Origin: Bidens hawaiensis | Lineage: Eukaryota; Streptophyta; Magnoliopsida; Asterales; Asteraceae | NCBI GenBank assembly: GCA_021521415.1 | Contig: JAIQDT010006446.1 | Span: forward strand, 1 to 64,000 | Direction of reading: 5' to 3' | Length of the DNA: 64,000 bases | In this document: positions 10,776 to 22,479 of the stretch, piece after piece | Position numbering within the stretch: position 1 is the stretch's first letter | How the letters are laid out: each line of letters opens with the position of its first letter | The notes under the pieces: model-generated | Seen by the model: the letters and a program-made list of their open reading frames with translations, nothing else | Told to the model about the DNA's origin: nothing | Database searches by the model: none | Made by a program: the position numbers and the translations under genes

Positions 10776-11867
10776 TGAAGAGGTATGTACCCGCCTCAAC
10801 ACCGAGCAAGGCGGGTCAACCCACAAGATAAAGACATTATGAAGGCACAAAGCCAAAACCTATGCGCATGGCGCATACAAAACATGCTCAGGCATCATAT
10901 GCCCAGGCACACATATGCTCGCGCATCAGCGCGCGGCGCATATCACATGCATCATATGCCCAGGCACACATATGCTCGCGCATCACATATGCGCGCGGCG
11001 CATCAGCGCGCGGCGCATATCACATGCTCGTGCATATTACATCTGCCCAGACACACATGCTCGCGCATCACATATGCGCGCAGCGCATCAGCGCGCGGCG
11101 CATATCACATGCTCGTGCATATCACATCTGCGCATGAAATATCTGCGCGTGAGAATAAAGAGAAGACCCCGCGCATCCTCAGGGTGAGCGCATATCATAC
11201 GTGCACATAATCAACCTCGTCCTTATCCAAGTCAGGGTTAGGGCAACCTTGATTGTGCACATCAGACAACCTTCCAGAAGGCATCTTTTTAAGGAGAAAG
11301 AATATGCTGATGTTGATAGCTGCCAAATGAAAGGTCGACAACTCAGCATGACACATGTGTTACCACATGATTACAACCAACGAGAAAGCGCCAGGTGTCC
11401 CAAAGGACACGTGGCGCAGTGCGATTGGAGGAAGCCAACGAGGTTGAGCCCAACCGGTGGTAACCCTAGCACTATAAATACAGCATCAACTCCACTTTGA
11501 TGACACATTCATACTCAATCATTGACAGTTACAAGCAGTGATCACACATTCAATCATATTGAATCACATTCATTCACAGTCAGTTACATACAATCACACA
11601 GTCTCACAACAAAAGGGTATTGAGCAATTAAGCAAATACTCTTGAGATTCTCTGACACTCACTATTATCTTCTCCACAAATATACTGATTCTCACGCCGG
11701 AGGGTTACCCCAAAGAGGACCCCTCTGTCCCTTTCTGAGGGGTAAGTAACGGCGCTGTTCATTTTGTAGGTGGAAGAACACTGATCCAGAAGAACCATCG
11801 GTGAAATAGTATAATCACACCCGAGGAAAGTAGATCTGCTACCAGTGAGTAGATCCACGTTTCTTCA
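10776..11867 (+). repeat. TE1 3' LTR
   Basis: 1,092 bp. Nearly identical to the 5' LTR. The extra 15 bp is one more GCGCGCGGCGCATCA unit in the tandem array near 11000. The TATA box is at 11473-11480. Followed by the CGTCT target duplication. Confidence 0.93.
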
Positions 11868-11872
11868 CGTCT

Positions 11873-12408
11873 ATACGAGAGCATCTTCTCTATAACTTCC
11901 TCTTCATACCCTTTTTCTATGGACAGCCGTCTGTATTAACGGATGGATGTTTCTTCTTTCTTCTCTTTCTCCTGAGTAAAACTTCACATCAGATTTGGGC
12001 GTATTGGAGGTGCCTTAAGTGGTCACGCCCATTATATATAACATTAAAGTTATAACTTATTTACGTGTTATCATTTATGTATAGTAACAAAATTTTGAAA
12101 ATTAAGCATATAATAACAAAATTTAGATGGATGTAAAAAAGAAGCAACAAAAATCCAATGTCTCATACAGTCATACTCATTGTTGAAGTCGAAAGATCAC
12201 GTGTTTCTCATTAGTGAATTAACCAACCGTCCGTGAAAATCCGTAGAAAAGTCGCATACGAGTTAAAACTTCGTCGAAAAATATATAGCAGTTATAAGTT
12301 ATAACTATGAAAACTTTGTAATTATCTTTTACCACAGCACACAAACATGTATTCAGTTTTAGTGAGTTTAGTTTGGATTTTCTTTATTTGGGATAAACTA
12401 GTTTGTCA
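11873..12408. other. intergenic
   Basis: AT-rich, no gene seen. Continues the sequence interrupted by TE1. Confidence 0.5.
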
Positions 12409-12411
12409 TTA

Positions 12412-14280
12412 GAGGGTGGGGTGGTTTAAAAACAATAACTTGCAACCACTAATCACGGTGTGCCACCTCACCCCACCACTTTCCATCACTAGTGATGGAA
12501 TTTTGATGGGGGTGGTGGTGTGATGAAAATTTTTTTTTATTTTATTTTTTTTACAATAAATACTAAAACAATGTTAAATTAAATAAAAAATAAAACAAGA
12601 TTAAATAAATATTACAAAGATAAATAAATTAAAAAAACCGACAAAAAAAAACCTACTGCGCTTCCCAACCCCACTTCTCGCATAGCTCGCGTTTGCGTTG
12701 AAGTATGATCGATCTAAATGGTTCGTTAAGATGTTCGTGCGGTTGTACGATGAATGTTAGATCGGCGTTTTTTTGGTTTTCATTCAAATGGTTGATATAC
12801 GCCTCGTCACGTTTTAATTTTGAAGCAAGAGCTAGTTGCTTTCGCTTCTTCGTCTCGACCATTTCCGCCAACTTAGCCGACTTGTATTCGTTGAAGTCCT
12901 CAGCCACCGTTTCCTTTCCTAATCTTGACGATTCCTCACTTTTCTTGCGATGCGGCCGTGTGGGTGTGGGTGTGTCTTCGTCGGGATTGTCTCCGGGTTG
13001 ATCGTTCAAGTTCATGTTCGGCGTGTTGCTTGACAAGCCGTCGGTAGACGTTGTGTAGTTCCCGGAATCGGAAGTTTTTGATCTTTTTGAAGAAGATCCT
13101 TTTTTCCTTGGAGCCGTCGGTCCGTCCATGTCGACCACGGGAACCGGTTCCCACTTTGGGTGGTGTCTCGCAATCTCCCACGCATCCAAGTGGGGAAAAG
13201 ATTTATATCGGAAAATCTTGATATAATTGCTCAAGGCGTTCTTTATGATAGTCGTCTCGCTCGCTCCGCTTTGTGGATCTCGGCTCTACAAAACATTTAG
13301 AAAAATATATATATATATCAAAATTGTAAAAATAAGGTAATAGATTATAAAAAAAACTTAACTAATAAATTTAAAAAAATAATTACCAATTGGATGTAGC
13401 AAGCATTAAATTTTGACATTTTTCTATTCAAATCTCCCCACTTGGAAGTCATTTTATCCATGTTTCGATCGGTTGCACCGGGAAGTTTTTCGAAATGTGC
13501 AATAACACGTCTCCATAACAACTCTCGTTTTTGTTGGTTTCCGTGTTTTTTTGTTTCGGAGGCGTGTAAATAAGCCTTGGTCAAGCCGACCTCCTCCGCG
13601 GACGACCAAGGTCTACGGACGATGGCATCCTCCTCCGCGGGCTCCTCCGCGGGTTCATCTTCATCCACATCGTCGTCTTCATCACGAAAAGCACGTGCAA
13701 ATTGATGTATAACACTGTTATCCTTTAAAGGATCGACGGACGTTTGTGACGGTTGAGATTGAAACGTTTCAAAAGGATTATTTTGAAATATTTGGCTAGA
13801 AAAAGGTGGAATAAACGGTTGGTTTTGATACAGTGTCGATGAAAACGGTGAATTAAATGTTTGAGATTGAAATGGTTGATTTTGGAACGGTTGTGGTTGA
13901 AAAGGTTGTTGTTGGAATGGTTGAGTTGTGTCGGGTTCATCTTGTAATCGGAATCTCGCCGGCTCGCCAAGATTTTGTCGAACCTTTGGTCGGGATTGGG
14001 TTTTCTTTGAACCCGAGCCACGTTTCTTTGAACCCTCCATTTGTGTGATGTTAGAATGTTGTTTGTAGTAGAGGATTTGAGTTGGATTTGAATATATTTA
14101 TATAGGTTAATTAAGTTTTTTTTTATCTCCTCTCAACGGTAACAAAGTTTTCCAACGGTCGAATTGAGTGCATGATGACCATCACGGCGGCGTCCCATCA
14201 CGCATGATGGGAGGACCGGCGACGGTGTTCCCGTGACCATCACGCGTGATGGCCACCTATAACGGACCACCCCAGTGGCC
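12412..14280 (-). mobile_element. PIF/Harbinger-like element carrying only ORF1
   Basis: About 1.87 kb. Ends are imperfect inverted repeats sharing GGGGTGGT (12418-12425 and, inverted, 14266-14273). A 3-bp TTA flanks both sides (12409-12411, 14281-14283), the usual PIF/Harbinger target. Subterminal CATCAC...GTGATGG palindromes occur on both sides. The only gene inside is the two-exon Myb-like ORF1 on the minus strand. The DDE transposase ORF is absent, so it is non-autonomous. Confidence 0.72.
12653..14040 (-). CDS. Harbinger ORF1: Myb/SANT and NAM-associated protein
   Basis: Two exons: 13387-14040 (218 codons) and 12653-13285 (210 codons plus stop). They join in phase 0 across a 101-bp AT-rich intron with GT/AG ends, giving about 428 residues. 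After a Gln/Phe/Pro-rich N-terminus (repeated QPFQ units, about 39-75) and an acidic stretch come RPWSSAEEVGLTKAYLH, a Myb/SANT trihelix-like start, and KMTSKWGDLNRKMSKFN. Exon 2 opens with SGASE and continues into AWEIARHHPKW, the hallmark of the NAM-associated C-terminal family (PF14303-like). A Lys-rich linker and a Glu/Lys helix follow. These are often misnamed 'glutathione S-transferase T3-like'. In Ping/Pong-type elements ORF1 binds element ends and helps the transposase. Both exons are open, so it may be expressed. Confidence 0.8.
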
Positions 14281-14283
14281 TTA

Positions 14284-14601
14284 CAGTAATAAGTATTGGT
14301 TCGGCAATACGTCATGGAACCCACCAATTATCTAGAAGAAGGTTTTACTATTATTGAACAATAAGTATTTTCATATTACTTATTACTTTTTTTATGTATT
14401 TTAAAATACTTACCTGTCTACAAACATGTGTATCCCACTTATAGGGAAACGGGATTATTATTGACCGACGAAAATAAATAAAATAAGGATTGATTTATTC
14501 TATAAAACCAACAAAAATGAGAAGTGTGATAAACAATATTTGATTGACATGTGTTAATTAGGAACCAAAGATAAAAAGGTGTAAAAATAATAGTACATAT
14601 T
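14284..14601. other. intergenic
   Basis: AT-rich, no gene or clear repeat. Confidence 0.45.
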
Positions 14602-14882
14602 TTCTCTCTTCACATGCAAGTCACACGTCAATTCTCCCATCATTTTAAAACGTTCATAACTTTTTCATGCAACGTTATTTTTTTTTAAAAATTTCGTCAT
14701 AATAACAAGCGTTTTTTATCTTTAATATGATGAATACATATAACAATATGGTACTCATATTAAAGATAAAAAATGATTGCTATTATGATGAAACTTTTTT
14801 AAAAAAATAATGTTGCATGAAAAAGTTATGGACCTTTTAAAATGATGGGGGAATTGACATGTGTCTTGCATGTGGAAAGAGA
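14602..14882. repeat. fold-back inverted repeat (~281 bp)
   Basis: The left arm starts TTCTCTCTTCACATGCAAG and the right arm ends CTTGCATGTGGAAAGAGAG. The arms (about 14602-14735 and 14755-14882) match in inverted order with few mismatches around a loop of about 20 nt. A transcript would form a long hairpin. Probably a MITE; no target duplication was fixed. Confidence 0.75.
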
Positions 14883-15099
14883 GTCCACAAAAGTGAGTTA
14901 TTACCTTTATGCCCTTCTCATCAATTTATTTTTTTAAATTAATCTCCACCATTCAAATCTAAGATCAATGAATTAGATTACTTCTCACTTCCTTATTTTT
15001 GTTATCATTTCTATTTTAACTTTACCCATAAAATAATTATTTTGATGAAATTTCTGCTTTAAGTAATTAAGATTTTTGGATTTAGTTTCATCTGTGTAA

Positions 15100-15396
15100 G
15101 AGCATTCCCAACTTATTCTCTAAATTTATGTGAGGAGAGTTTGTCAATTATAGGGTGTGGTTATGAGTGGTTGTGACTGTAAATTATATGGTGGAGAGAG
15201 AAAATGTAGTGATTTTTTATAAATTTGGGGAAAATGTAGTGATTTTTTTGTAAATTATAGGCTGGAGAGAGAAAACTGTAATGAAAAATGTATAAAAAAT
15301 ATTATTTAATTGAACAGGAGAGGAAAATGTAGTATTTTTTAATGTAATTATATGATATATATGGATATAGGGATAGGAAACTATATGAGAATGCTC
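15100..15396. repeat. Tourist-like MITE
   Basis: 297 bp. Starts GAGCATTCCCA and ends TGAGAATGCTC. Flanked by TAA on both sides (15097-15099 and 15397-15399), a PIF/Harbinger-type target. The interior repeats GGAGAGAGAAAATGTAGTGA. Non-coding. Confidence 0.72.
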
Positions 15397-15399
15397 TAA

Positions 15400-17120
15400 T
15401 TTAATTATATATAATAGTCATTAACAAACAATAAAGATATTATTATATTTCATGTATATTTACTTTGATAAAAACATATTTAAGATACATCTATATCTAT
15501 CTATATCTATATATTCATTAAAAAAATTCATTTTATCTAATTCTTATTGGTTCCATTCACTAATTCCCATATATATCTTACAACTTTATAATTTATTTTC
15601 ATTTAAATAATTTAAAATTAAATTCAAAATACCTTTGTAACTTCAAAATTTATTACCATTTATTATTATTTGTAGTAGATGTATTAATTTTAAAAATTTG
15701 TCACTACTAAAAGTTGGTACTATATAATAATTATTGATACTATATGATAATTATTTCTTGCATTCTCTACACGTGAGTCTTGAACCTTTTTATTTATCAT
15801 ATTTTCTCAAGTTACTATGCATAGGCTTGTAAGATCTTCAGGTTGGATCATCATACTTGCAACGCCCTCCTTGTTCTAGAGCTCCATTATAATATATATG
15901 TTGTATATAAACAACAAAAAGTTTTTGTTGTAACTGAAAATTCGGTTTAAAAAAAAAAACCAAAAATTTGCCGTCGGTTAATGCTTCGGTTGGGTTTTTT
16001 CTGTTCGTTTTTCTGTTAATTTGGTTTCGGTTCGATTAATTCGGTTTTCTGCTCACCTCTGCATTCTACTATGTAACTTCATTTTTTGTAAGTTTATGAT
16101 TTTCAATACTTTCTTTCCGTATAAATATGAATTGCAATTATAAATCATGTTGTCATCTCAAAAACGTATTCAGAAACATCTTGTCGTTTTAAATGACATG
16201 TGTGTACTCGACGATTTCTATATTTCCGCCCGTATCATATACGGGTCAATAACCTAGTTTTTAATAAACAATGTAAGTGTGTATTATATTACATTGATAG
16301 AAATGCAACAGCCACATAAGCACATGCACGTAACACATAAATTATTATTGCCAATGAGAGAATTATCAGTAAAAAAAACTACAGTGTGTATTATGTTTAA
16401 TTATGACAACGAATTTCTCATTCATATACAGATATACTACAAGCTGCCTCATAGACGATTTACCCTTTTTAACTTTAGTTAGTGTGCAAGTACCAAAGAT
16501 TGGGATCAAAACTATGATATGACGTTACCAGATCACCATCGGTGTAATTAATTCCAAGAAAAGTTTATCGTTTTTGTTTACAATTCCATAGATTTTCATT
16601 TAAGTTTCAACATCCGTCAAAACACAAATTTTAGGTTGTTTTTTTCACAAATAATAGCATATTGGGTTTTTTATATGATGCGGCCATTCAAAAAAATAAT
16701 AATAAAATATCAATGCCTTTTATACCAAAGTAATAATTGAAATTTTGGAAACCCTAAATTTAAATAATAGATAATATTCAAATTTAAAGATTAGATGAAC
16801 TTGGCATAAGAAAAATGAGTGTTCTCTGATTTTATAAAGTTAATAGGTGTACATGTAAAAAAAGGTAACCTCTTTAGAAAAATAAACAATGATGATAACA
16901 TCCTAGAAAAGAATAAACATGTTGTAACGGTGAGAACAGAATCAATGAACAAAACTTAAATTGAAACACACAAAAATATTCTAGTTGCAGCGTATACTTG
17001 GGATTTTATAAAAATATATAAAAATGTGATATAAATACACTCAATAGGAAACTACTATAGACGTATTTCCTAATTATTATACAGTGTAATAGATGATATG
17101 TATAAAATGTGATTTTGGGT
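15400..17120. other. AT-rich intergenic with a Helitron-type end
   Basis: No gene seen. Short ORFs such as 16279-16482 have no protein character. The stretch includes the Helitron-like 3' terminus at 16229-16257. Its 5' terminus might be one of the TCTATATC strings near 15490-15510, but this is not secure. Confidence 0.45.
16229..16257 (+). mobile_element. Helitron-type 3' terminus
   Basis: CCCGTAT, a 3-nt loop, ATACGGG, then 8 nt and CTAG followed by T. A short hairpin just upstream of CTRR at a T target is the hallmark of a Helitron 3' end. No RepHel gene is present, so it would be a non-autonomous copy. Confidence 0.55.
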
Positions 17121-17256
17121 AGGGGGTGTTTGGGTTACCTTATTTTACCTCCTTGCAACTTTTCATTAAGTTAATAAGCAATCCAAACATCTCATAATTT
17201 TTCAAAAAGTTTATAGGTTATAAGTCGATCAAAATAAACAATCCCAAACACCCCCT
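17121..17256. repeat. Tourist-like MITE (136 bp)
   Basis: Starts AGGGGGTGTTTGGGTT and ends AATCCCAAACACCCCCT, a near-perfect inverted repeat that extends inward (TTATTTT...AAAATAA). The GGGGGTGTTTGG terminus is common to PIF/Harbinger MITEs. Related ends occur at 45.8 kb, 51.7 kb and 54.5 kb. Confidence 0.75.
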
Positions 17257-17549
17257 TAATACTTGTCAGCTAAGGATGAAGATTGAAGGGTGTCCCTTAT
17301 CATTCTTTGTAATTCTTATTAAGAAACTCTTTTTCATCATATTCACTATCACGTCGGATTTTTTCTATTTTTTCATTTTAAAACCACGTAAGTTTACATT
17401 CTTTTTCGTCTCATTCATCTTTAAACCACGTAAGTATACATTCTTTTTTGTCACATTCATCTTTAAACCATGTTTTAACTATTTAATTTATATAAAAAAG
17501 TTTATATAATGATAAAATATATTTCACCTTTTTTTGATAATAAATAATA

Positions 17550-18368
17550 GAAAAATTGAATTTAAATAATCCAAACTATTGACATCTGACCAATAATAAT
17601 CCCAACTAAAAATGTGACCAGTGATAATCCCAATTTAGAATTTTTTTGCTCATAATAATCCTTGTCTAATAAATCATTAACTTCGTTAGTTATAATTCTT
17701 TCAAGTTAGTGTAAAATTATGAAAATACCAAAATGCCCCTTATTTAAAATGAAAATAAAAAAAATAAAGACAACCATCTCCATCTTCATCTAACTAACCT
17801 TTCATCACCGGTGACAACTCTCACTCAGGCGACCACGGTAAACCCACTTCGGCGGCCATTCACCGCATACCCGAACTCTTCATCATTCTCTACCTTTCCC
17901 AAGAACCACCATCTCGATCGTAGTCAAACCCTCGCCCCTAGTATGCCTTGCAATTTTTCGGCGAGGAGGTGCTAGACTGGTTGCAGGCGAGTTTCAGATA
18001 TTTCGGCCACGGCTGTTAGTCGGGATATTACGGTGTTCAACATCGTTTCAGGCGACCAGATCTAAACTAATTTGGGGTTAGGGCTTCAAATCATGCAAAC
18101 GAGTTGAAGGTTCCGGCAGTTGTTAACGGAATTCCTGATTTTCCGGTGGATTCAAGTTGAAGAAGATGAGGTTGAGTTCTTTTTATTTTTATTGTATGAG
18201 GGTAATTTGGTAATTACATATTACAAATCTAACTGAGTTAACACTTTGTTAGGCTAGGATTGTTATGAGCAACAAAATTCAAAATTGGGATTATTACCGG
18301 TTACATTGTTTGTTGGGATTATTATTGGCCAGTTACCAATAGTTCAGATTATTTAAATCTAATTTTCC
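17550..18368. repeat. MULE-like fold-back element, family B copy 1
   Basis: 819 bp with long imperfect terminal inverted repeats: GAAAAATTGAATTTAAATAA at the left, the complement at the right, extending over about 80 bp with ATAATAATCCCAA words. Flanked by a perfect 9-bp duplication, TAAATAATA (17541-17549, 18369-18377). The GC-richer centre (about 17780-18170) looks like captured genic DNA but has no intact frame. Confidence 0.8.
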
Positions 18369-18563
18369 TAAATAATAATTTTTAAATCTTTTGAACAATC
18401 ACTACTTTGATCGTGATAGCCTTATAGGGACGGAAATTTTCGGTACCGGCGTCAATATCCGGCTAACACATCACCCCATCCAACTGTTTTGTTTTGTTTT
18501 GTTTTTTCTTTATTATTATTACTTTTTTACTATTTTCTTTTGTGAAACCATGAGATAAAATAC

Positions 18564-19489
18564 TTAGTGTTAAATTCCCTCTCCTGTTTGGACTTAAAAA
18601 GTGAAAAAGGTTGCATGGTAGCTGACAGATTAATTATGGTGGAGGGTGAGATTTGTAGCATGTGGGGTTGGTTGAGAATGCCAGGTACGGGTCCAGAATT
18701 GGAGGAATTGAGGCAACTCCTTATGTTAGGCAAAGAGGTGGTTCTAGTTGGTGGTAGTGATAAGGTGGGTTGGGAATTGAATTAAGGTGGGGAGTTCTCT
18801 GCTTCTAGCTTGAAAAGGAAAATTAAAGATTTGTGTTGTAACCGGCCTGACTACACATTCGTGTGGAATAATTGGGTTCCTGAAAAAATGGGTATTTTGG
18901 CTTGGAGGCGGAGCTAGATAGAGTTCCGGTTTTATCTTTGTTGGCAAAACGTAATATTTTTCTTGGTTCGGTAGTTTGTCCGGTGTGTGGTGATATGGAG
19001 GAGACGTCCGAGCATGTCTTCGTTTCATGCGGTTTGACCCAGGCGACTTGGCAAGCGGTGTCAATTTGGTGTAAAGTTCCAAATATATTCGCGTTTAGTA
19101 TTCGGGATATCCTTAAGCTATACAAGTTTACTAAGTTCCCGAGGAGAAAGGCAAAGGTGTTCCATGCGGTTTGTCTCGTGTCATTATGGTACTTATGGAA
19201 GACACGGAATGATATGGTGTTTAACGGTTTGGCGGTTTCCGTGGAAAGCATGGTGGGGACATAAAAGCATTAAGCTTCCTTTGGGTTAAACATAGATCGG
19301 GTGGGACGTATTTAACGTGAAAGGATTGGTGTATGTTCAAAGTGTAGCTAGTGTGGTTATTTTCGGTTGGGTTGTGTTATGTTTGTGTTGGTGGTCCCTA
19401 GGCCGTTGACTAGTTTTTGGCTAGGCCCGGTCTTTTTGTAAACTTGTTTAAATTTATATTATATTTAGTTGGCCGTTAAAGAAAAAAAA
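18564..19489 (+). mobile_element. 5'-truncated LINE (L1-type) insertion
   Basis: 926 bp flanked by a perfect 14-bp target duplication, ATGAGATAAAATAC (18550-18563 and 19490-19503). It ends in an A-run (19482-19490). Only the C-terminal coding part is left, as expected when target-primed reverse transcription stops early. It cannot move on its own. Confidence 0.88.
18567..19264 (+). pseudogene. LINE reverse transcriptase C-terminus with zf-RVT
   Basis: The first frame (18567-18785) reads the region between the RT and the zinc-binding domain (GCMVADRL, MWGWLRMPGTGPELEELRQL). A stop and a frame change follow near 18785-18905. The second frame (18902-19264) holds the RT zinc-binding domain: CPVCGDMEETSEHVFVSC, with Cys/Cys/His/Cys ligands, then WQAVSIWC and LWYLWKTRNDMVFNG. 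This order is standard for plant L1-type ORF2 3' ends. The RT catalytic domain and endonuclease are missing. Confidence 0.85.
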
Positions 19490-19503
19490 ATGAGATAAAA
19501 TAC

Positions 19504-20842
19504 AAGTAAATGTGAAAATTAATTGCTTAGCACGTTTTAGCTTTATGCACATGGGATGTTGCATATTCATGGCCTTTCAATAAATGGTTGACTCTAGTCT
19601 ATTCCAAAATAAATATTAACTAGCAATGTTTACCCGTATGTTGCGACGGTGTTATTTTTTCAGTGAAAGACATCATTTTTATTTGGTATTACATTCACCC
19701 CGTAATATTATGTTATATTTTATATACAATATAGTTATATTTGAATTGAATAATTATGACAATTCATAAAAGTTAAAAAAAGATCCATAAAAAGCAAAAA
19801 TTCCTACCTCATTTTAAATATTATAAACAACTCTATAATTATATTTCATGTTAAAATATCATTTGAATAAAACCCTACTTATGCTTTGTTACTCAATAAT
19901 CATATTGGTAGTTGGAATGAGGATGGTGATGTATTTATAGGTTTGGAGGGGTGGCGGTTGTTGATGGTTAGTGGTTAATGACACAAACGGTTAAGCAAAT
20001 AATAAAATGGTGTTAGAAATATCATTTACGTTTACGTGATTCGATTTTATTTTATTTAATTATTTGTTCAAACATTTATCATGAGAAGTATTAGAATTCT
20101 CAAACGATCCTTATCCAACACATACCAAATCATTCTATTCTAATTCTAATAATTTAATGAAAGGATGGCAACGTGTTTAGACTTTAGATAAAGAAATAAA
20201 TTGAAATGTAGACGAAAAGGATAGTGTGGTTTTATAGATAAAAAGACATAGGGGAAAACAAATTAATTAAATTGAAAATGGAAAACAAATTGAAACTTGC
20301 GAATATGGCAAATGAAACAATTTAAACTAAAATTTATAGTTGGTTGGGAAATACGTATGCCATGAATTCTAAATGTAGTAGATAGAATTAGTGGGGAAAA
20401 TTCTTTATTTTATCTCTTCTAACTATTGTAACAAAACTCATTGTCATGGTGGGCTAAATTTGAAATGGGTTGCAAATTGTATTTTGGTGTTGATTAGAAA
20501 GATGTAAATAAAACTCTATTTTTTTACCAAGCATCGGAGCTTCCCTCCACCCCTCCCCCTCCCCCAACACCGCGCACACACACTAGATCTGTTGATAAAT
20601 AGATACTAAAAAAAATGTGGATTAGAAATTTAAGAAAATAATAATAATAATAATACCGCAACTTTGAAGTCGAGGATGAATGGAGTTGCATATGTGGGAA
20701 TAATGTGACAATTGATTGAAGTAGACGGAACGGCAATTTGTGGCGATGAAAATGGAAAAGGTTTGAATTGCATTGACAATCAATTAAAACTATCTATTCA
20801 AAGAATTTAATATTATTTCAGGCAAAGTTGTGAAATTATATT
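19504..20842. other. intergenic with Helitron-type end
   Basis: AT-rich, no gene seen. It contains a possible Helitron terminus at 19620-19652 and a (AAT)n run near 20638-20655. The remainder is featureless. Confidence 0.45.
19620..19652 (-). mobile_element. possible Helitron 3' terminus
   Basis: On the minus strand: ACCGTCGCAACATACGGGT (imperfect hairpin), 8 nt, then CTAG followed by T. Same layout as 16229-16257 but with a bulged stem, so weaker. Confidence 0.4.
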
Positions 20843-22029
20843 GGAAAATTGGATTCAAATAATCCAAATGATTGAGTAGTGGTCAATAATAATCCCAACT
20901 AACAATATGACTAATAGCAATCCTAACTTTCAATTTATTTATCAATAGCGATCTCAAACTAACTAGCCGCTAACTCTGTTAATTTTCTGATGACGTGGCG
21001 TATTATGTGTCAATTTATTTGACTATCTAATGATTAAATTTTATTATAATAAAATACCAACTTATTTCATTTTCTTCAACCTACAACCTCACCAAACCTT
21101 AACCCCATGACCACCCAAATTCTTCTTGGTCATCATGACAGCCACCATCCCACCGCCGGAAACCACCATCACCACCGCCAGAAACCACCATCACCAACGC
21201 CGGAAACAAACCAACATGTTTGAATTCAGATCTTGAATTAGACAAGCTTCTCCTGCAGTGCAAACAAAGTGGCTCCATGTAAGAATCAGAACTTGAATCT
21301 TAAGATTGTTGCTTTCAATGATGATAGTTTAATGGCGGCGGTGCCGGGAACAAAGTGGCTCCATATTAGTTCCCGGTGTGGCGGCTTAATGCAGAAGAGT
21401 AAGGAGCGGCGGTGAGATTTTATTGTGTGGCTACCGGCGGCGTCGGTGGACTAACATGTGAAGGTATGATGGAGGAGAACGTGATTCCGGCATAAATTTC
21501 CGGCGCGGTGAACAAGAACAACGATGTGTGATTATGGCAGCGAGAATCAAATTTGATTTACACCAGGAAGGGTGTTTCGATTTCGCCAGAAACGCGGACA
21601 TGGCAAAATCGACCCTTATACTTTTCCTCAGTTAATTCAATTTCGGCGGTGGTGATGGTGGTTTGTTTCCGGCGCTGGTGACGGTGGTTTCTGGCGGTGG
21701 TGATGGTGGTTTCCGGCGGTGGGATGGTGGCTGTCATGATGACCAAGAAGAAGTTGGGTGGTCATGGGGTTAAGGTCTGGTGAGGTTGTAGGTTGAAGAA
21801 AATGAAATAAGTTGGTATTTTATTATAATAAAATTTAATTATTAGATAGTCAAATAAATTGACACATAATACGCCACGTCATCAGAAAATTAACAGAGTT
21901 AGCGGCTAGTTAGTTTGAGATCGCTATTGGTAAATAAATTGAAAGTTGAGATTGTTATTAGTCATATTGTTAGTTGGGATTATTATTGGACAATACTCAA
22001 TAATTTGGATTATTAGAATCCAATTTTCC
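20843..22029. repeat. MULE-like fold-back element, family B copy 2
   Basis: 1,187 bp. Starts GGAAAATTGGATTC and ends GAATCCAATTTTCC. The two arms (about 20843-21212 and 21660-22029) are inverted copies of each other over some 370 bp with few differences. They include a GC-rich run of CCACCATCACCACCG on one arm and its complement on the other. Flanks share AATTATAT (20834-20841, 22030-22037), close to a 9-bp MULE duplication. The ~450-bp loop is not coding. Transcribed, it would give a very long hairpin. Confidence 0.82.
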
Positions 22030-22037
22030 AATTATAT

Positions 22038-22479
22038 ATTCTTAAAACAAGTTATGAAATTATATATTCCTTCATTAAATTTGCCAACCTGTTAAAACAT
22101 AATGAAAATGTTGTTTATAATATTATAAATAAATAAATAAATCTATAACTCGTCAATTCGAATAATGAAAAACCCGAAATTACTAGCTCAATAATTAATC
22201 TTATATAATGGGTTTTTTATAACCTTTTGGTTTTGTAAAATTACGGTCTTCACCCGCTGACCCGCTATATTATATGCACATCCGCCCATGAACTAGACGT
22301 CTAACAATAACTTCTCTCTCCTTAACAACAAATTATACGTCAATTTTTTGGTTTTCCAATGCAAGTCAAATTAAATCATTTATAAGGGAAATTTGGGTTT
22401 AAGTCCTTTGATAAAAATAAATAAATAAATGGTTTCCGACTAGAAATGACTATTCAAAAAACTAACATTGGAAGAGAAG
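22038..22479. other. intergenic
   Basis: AT-rich, no gene or clear repeat seen. Confidence 0.45.

Larger units (their letters stand above)
6834..11867 (+). mobile_element. TE1: internally deleted Tat-type LTR retrotransposon
   Basis: A 5,034-bp element bounded by direct LTRs that begin TGAAGAGG and end TTTCTTCA. A perfect 5-bp target duplication, CGTCT, lies at 6829-6833 and 11868-11872. The order is LTR, TGGCGCC-type primer site, N-terminal gag fragment, antisense gene (minus strand), polypurine tract, LTR. Compared with TE2, the rest of gag, all of pol and the 3' exons of the antisense gene are missing. The deletion joins gag codon ~104 to antisense exon 5 near 8290-8300. By eye the LTRs differ by two base changes and one 15-bp repeat-unit indel, so insertion was recent. 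It cannot encode its own movement and would need proteins from a relative such as TE2. Confidence 0.93.
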
